Shown: positions 5,076 to 7,054 of the stretch, piece after piece
Layout of the letters: the number at the start of each line of letters is the position of its first letter
Position numbering within the stretch: position 1 is the first letter of the stretch
The notes under the pieces: model-generated
Told to the model about the DNA's origin: nothing
Databases searched by the model: none
The model's input: the letters and a program-made list of their open reading frames with translations, nothing else
Program-made: the position numbers and the translations under genes
From: Lachnoclostridium sp. UBA7215
Lineage (GTDB): Bacteria; Bacillota; Clostridia; Lachnospirales; Lachnospiraceae
Direction of reading: 5' to 3'
Length of the DNA: 7,054 bases
NCBI GenBank assembly: GCA_002490465.1
Contig: DKUB01000015.1
Location: 1 to 7,054 of the forward strand

Positions 5076-5729
5076 ATGGAAGAAATCATTCAGATCAGCC
5101 ATGCGGTAAAAAGGTTCGGAAAGGCAACCGTGCTGCAGGATGTTTCTCTTAATGTAAAAAAGGGAACCATCTGTGGAATTGTAGGGAGGAACGGCAGCGG
5201 GAAAACAGTATTATTTAAAGCTGTGTGCGGCTTTTATCGATTGACATCGGGCACCATCACTGTCAGGGGGAAAAAATTAGGCAGGGAAATTGATATCCCT
5301 GATAATATTGGCAGTATCATTGAGACGCCGGGATTTCTCGGACACTTTTCCGGCTACCGGAACCTGAAATACCTGGCAGGTATCCGCGGCAGAATACATA
5401 AAGAAGAAATCTGCCAGGCAATCGAACAGGTCGGGTTGGACCCGAAAAGCAGAAAACACGTAAGAAAGTATTCCCTCGGCATGCGGCAGCGATTAGGTCT
5501 GGCGCAGGCATTTATGGAGGGGCAGGATATTCTTGTCCTGGATGAGCCAATGAATGGACTGGATAATCAGGGCGTAGAGGATATGCGGAAGCTGCTGCTT
5601 GATTTGAAAGAGCAGGGGAAAACTATTTTAATGGCAAGCCATAACAGAGAGGATATTGATGTGTTGTGTGATGAGGTTTATGAAATGGACGCCGGGATAT
5701 TAAGTTTGGTCAGAGGAGACAAACAATGA
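5076..5729 (+). CDS. ABC transporter ATPase, BcrA/LanF-like with E-loop
   Basis: This 217-aa cytoplasmic nucleotide-binding subunit is complete: Walker A GRNGSGKT (37-44), signature YSLGMRQ (132-138), Walker B DILVLDEP (151-158) with catalytic Glu157, D-loop GLD, and switch His189 in ASHN. At the Q-loop (IIETPGF, 81-87) Gln is replaced by Glu83. This 'E-loop' is the known hallmark of LanF-type ATPases in lantibiotic self-immunity pumps (for example NukF). At 217 aa it ends soon after the H-loop region and lacks the C-terminal extension found in BcrA (about 300 aa). GGGAGGTG (5060-5067) precedes the ATG at good spacing. It would energise the two upstream permeases, and the pump substrate is probably a peptide or small protein active at the membrane. 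Its stop codon overlaps a 13-codon ORF. Confidence 0.92.
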   Translation: MEEIIQISHAVKRFGKATVLQDVSLNVKKGTICGIVGRNGSGKTVLFKAVCGFYRLTSGTITVRGKKLGREIDIPDNIGSIIETPGFLGHFSGYRNLKYLAGIRGRIHKEEICQAIEQVGLDPKSRKHVRKYSLGMRQRLGLAQAFMEGQDILVLDEPMNGLDNQGVEDMRKLLLDLKEQGKTILMASHNREDIDVLCDEVYEMDAGILSLVRGDKQ

Positions 5730-5767
5730 AAAAGTTCAATGTAAATCCTCGGACGAAACAGTGGTAA
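5726..5767 (+). pseudogene. 13-codon ORF coupled to ATPase stop, likely stump of a lost gene
   Basis: ATG at 5726 overlaps the ATPase stop codon as ATGA and GAGGAG (5713-5718) lies upstream, as in a translationally coupled next gene. The frame encodes MKKFNVNPRTKQW and stops at TAA (5765-5767). The peptide looks like the short basic cytoplasmic start of a membrane protein. Just beyond it the DNA becomes much more AT-rich, so I read it as the remaining 5' end of a deleted or replaced gene. A genuine small peptide cannot be excluded. Confidence 0.35.
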
Positions 5768-5824
5768 CATTGTAGCATTAGATAATTAATTTTACAAAAA
5801 AACAATAAAGGAGAATTTGAGATA
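5768..5824 (+). promoter_or_regulatory. Leader of the peptidase gene with possible promoter
   Basis: This AT-rich spacer holds the ribosome binding site AAAGGAG (5807-5813). It also has a -10-like GATAAT (5781-5786) without a convincing -35, and the alternative TTGTAG (5770-5775) N17 TACAAA (5793-5798). ATTGTAGCAT (5769-5778) resembles the inverted complement of the operator half-site at 1305-1314 (ATTGTAGTAT), 9 of 10 bases. No hairpin terminator is seen between the ATPase gene and this point, so read-through from the operon is also possible. Confidence 0.25.
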
Positions 5825-7021
5825 ATGAGAAAAAAAGAAAATATATTTTATAAAAAGAGTGTTTTTAAGAAATTTGTTGCTATTGTACTTGTATTTACTT
5901 ATTTATTTAGCTGTACACCATACATTAGTGTAAATGCCCAAGAGATTGTTGATAACAATGATATTTTTGAAGAAATCAGCGGATATGATTTGGCTTTAAT
6001 AGTTGTTTCAAGTTTACAAAATGGTGATAAAGCATATATCGCAAATGAATATGATATTGTGCAGGAAGACGGGAGTTATTTTGGTAAGTCATATGGTTAT
6101 GCTGTAGATGAGAAACCCTACGGTTATGCTGTCTACGACCAAACAAAGAAAAGGATTGTTGAGTTTAAATTCCAAGAGGGACAGAAAAATATTTATCATG
6201 AATTATGTGATAAACTTGACGCAGAGAATGATGAAATCGTGGACGGACTTATAGTTTCAGATGACAATCCATATTGTTTGATAGCATTAGATAAAGATGG
6301 TAATACAGCGGATAATTTTGATTCATCAGAAACTGTTGCTGATGTGGAAGAAGTTGAAGAAACTTTGGGATATGCAAAAACGGCATCCTCATCTCATAGC
6401 ACGGAGAATGATTATCATTTTGATAACAAAAGCAAGTTAAAACCTTTTTATAAGAATAGGTATGGAAAGAAAATGTATAGTGGATATAAAGAAGAATATT
6501 TAAAAACATTTAACCAAGGAAATGTTCAGGCGAATACGGGAAATAAATATGCGTGCGAAGTAGTTGCTGCGACATTTGCTTTGTCAATGCAAGGAAGAAT
6601 ATATAAAAATACTTGGAATGCATATAATGAGATATATCAAAATGCCAAAGTAGTAGATGGAGGAACTGTTGGTGATGATGTAAAAAAATCGTTAAATATA
6701 TATTACCAAAAACATTACAAATCAAATGGGTTTAAAGCGTATTATGACGATACAAAGGTCCGTTTTGCTGATGTGAAAAATTGTGTTGATAATGATTATA
6801 AATCTATGTTAGGTTTGTATACAGAAGATAATGGACATTCTGTTCCAGTTCTAGGGTATTATTCTTATTTTTTTACGAAAGAGTACGCAGTAGATTATGT
6901 GATAATAAGTACTGATTGGTATGATGATTGTGAAATGTACTTTGATTCTGTTTATTTAAACGAAGGAGAAATGGACTCAGAAGCGGATTTAACATATATG
7001 AAACCATATGTTTATCAGTAA
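5825..7021 (+). CDS. Secreted papain-like cysteine peptidase (C39/C10-like) with propeptide
   Basis: The 398-aa product has a signal peptide (1-38: very basic start, FVAIVLVFTYLFS core, cut after VNA). Residues 40-185 look like a propeptide: strands SYGYAVDEKPYGYAVYD and KRIVEFKFQEG are of the kind seen ahead of C39-like and streptopain-like domains, followed by an acidic stretch (EEVEE). The C-terminal part holds a plausible catalytic set: Cys244 in NKYACEVVAAT, His338 in NGHSVPVLGYY, and Asp364 in ISTDWYDD, in the order and spacing of papain-like C39_2/C10 peptidases. The usual CGP/CGxT context around Cys is altered (ACEVVA), and the oxyanion Gln is unclear (Gln235 is nine residues upstream). 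The gene is much more AT-rich than the ABC genes, so it may have been acquired separately. AAAGGAG (5807-5813) supports the start. It could mature or degrade secreted proteins, or act as a toxin; none is proven. Confidence 0.7.
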   Translation: MRKKENIFYKKSVFKKFVAIVLVFTYLFSCTPYISVNAQEIVDNNDIFEEISGYDLALIVVSSLQNGDKAYIANEYDIVQEDGSYFGKSYGYAVDEKPYGYAVYDQTKKRIVEFKFQEGQKNIYHELCDKLDAENDEIVDGLIVSDDNPYCLIALDKDGNTADNFDSSETVADVEEVEETLGYAKTASSSHSTENDYHFDNKSKLKPFYKNRYGKKMYSGYKEEYLKTFNQGNVQANTGNKYACEVVAATFALSMQGRIYKNTWNAYNEIYQNAKVVDGGTVGDDVKKSLNIYYQKHYKSNGFKAYYDDTKVRFADVKNCVDNDYKSMLGLYTEDNGHSVPVLGYYSYFFTKEYAVDYVIISTDWYDDCEMYFDSVYLNEGEMDSEADLTYMKPYVYQ

Positions 7022-7054
7022 AACAAAAATTGTTGATATTTTAAATTGTATATT

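Noticed and set aside
7022..7034. Terminator after the peptidase gene
   Set aside because: The AACAA/TTGTT stem is only five A/T-rich pairs and the window ends 20 bases later, so nothing can be concluded.

Overview
The window looks like an accessory segment of a low-to-mid GC Gram-positive genome, most likely a gut clostridium such as a Lachnospiraceae member. This rests on the very strong AAGGAGG-type ribosome binding sites, Firmicute-style signal peptides and lipobox, a LytTR regulator and a LanF-like ABC ATPase. No ribosomal or other taxonomic marker is present, so the assignment is an inference. All convincing genes are on the + strand.

Left part (1-1293): a small secreted, Ser/Thr-rich, probably beta-sandwich protein (91-534), a striking bulged hairpin (543-587), then a free-standing LytTR DNA-binding protein with a TPR-like C-terminal tail (718-1293).

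Intergenic control region (1294-1576): two 19-bp direct repeats with a 20-bp period abut a TTGAAT-N17-AATAAT promoter. This is the layout expected of a LytTR-activated promoter. Downstream lie a 13-codon ORF with a near-consensus Shine-Dalgarno and a second copy of the bulged hairpin. The two hairpin copies differ by compensatory base-pair changes.

Main operon (1577-5729): a secreted 142-aa protein with a repeated KYMP motif, a GC-rich hairpin, a 428-aa lipoprotein, two different 6-TM permeases and an ABC ATPase with Glu at the Q-loop position. The last genes overlap or nearly abut. The lipoprotein, two permeases and E-loop ATPase match the plan of a lantibiotic self-immunity set (LanI plus LanFEG). 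No lantibiotic precursor or modification enzyme is present; a non-lantibiotic secreted protein occupies the substrate position. My working model is that the LytTR protein switches on a secreted protein together with its dedicated exporter/immunity pump.

Right part (5726-7054): a 13-codon ORF overlaps the ATPase stop codon by ATGA and looks like the stump of a lost gene. After it the base composition drops sharply and a secreted papain-like (C39/C10-like) cysteine peptidase with a propeptide follows (5825-7021). This gene may have a separate history from the ABC operon.
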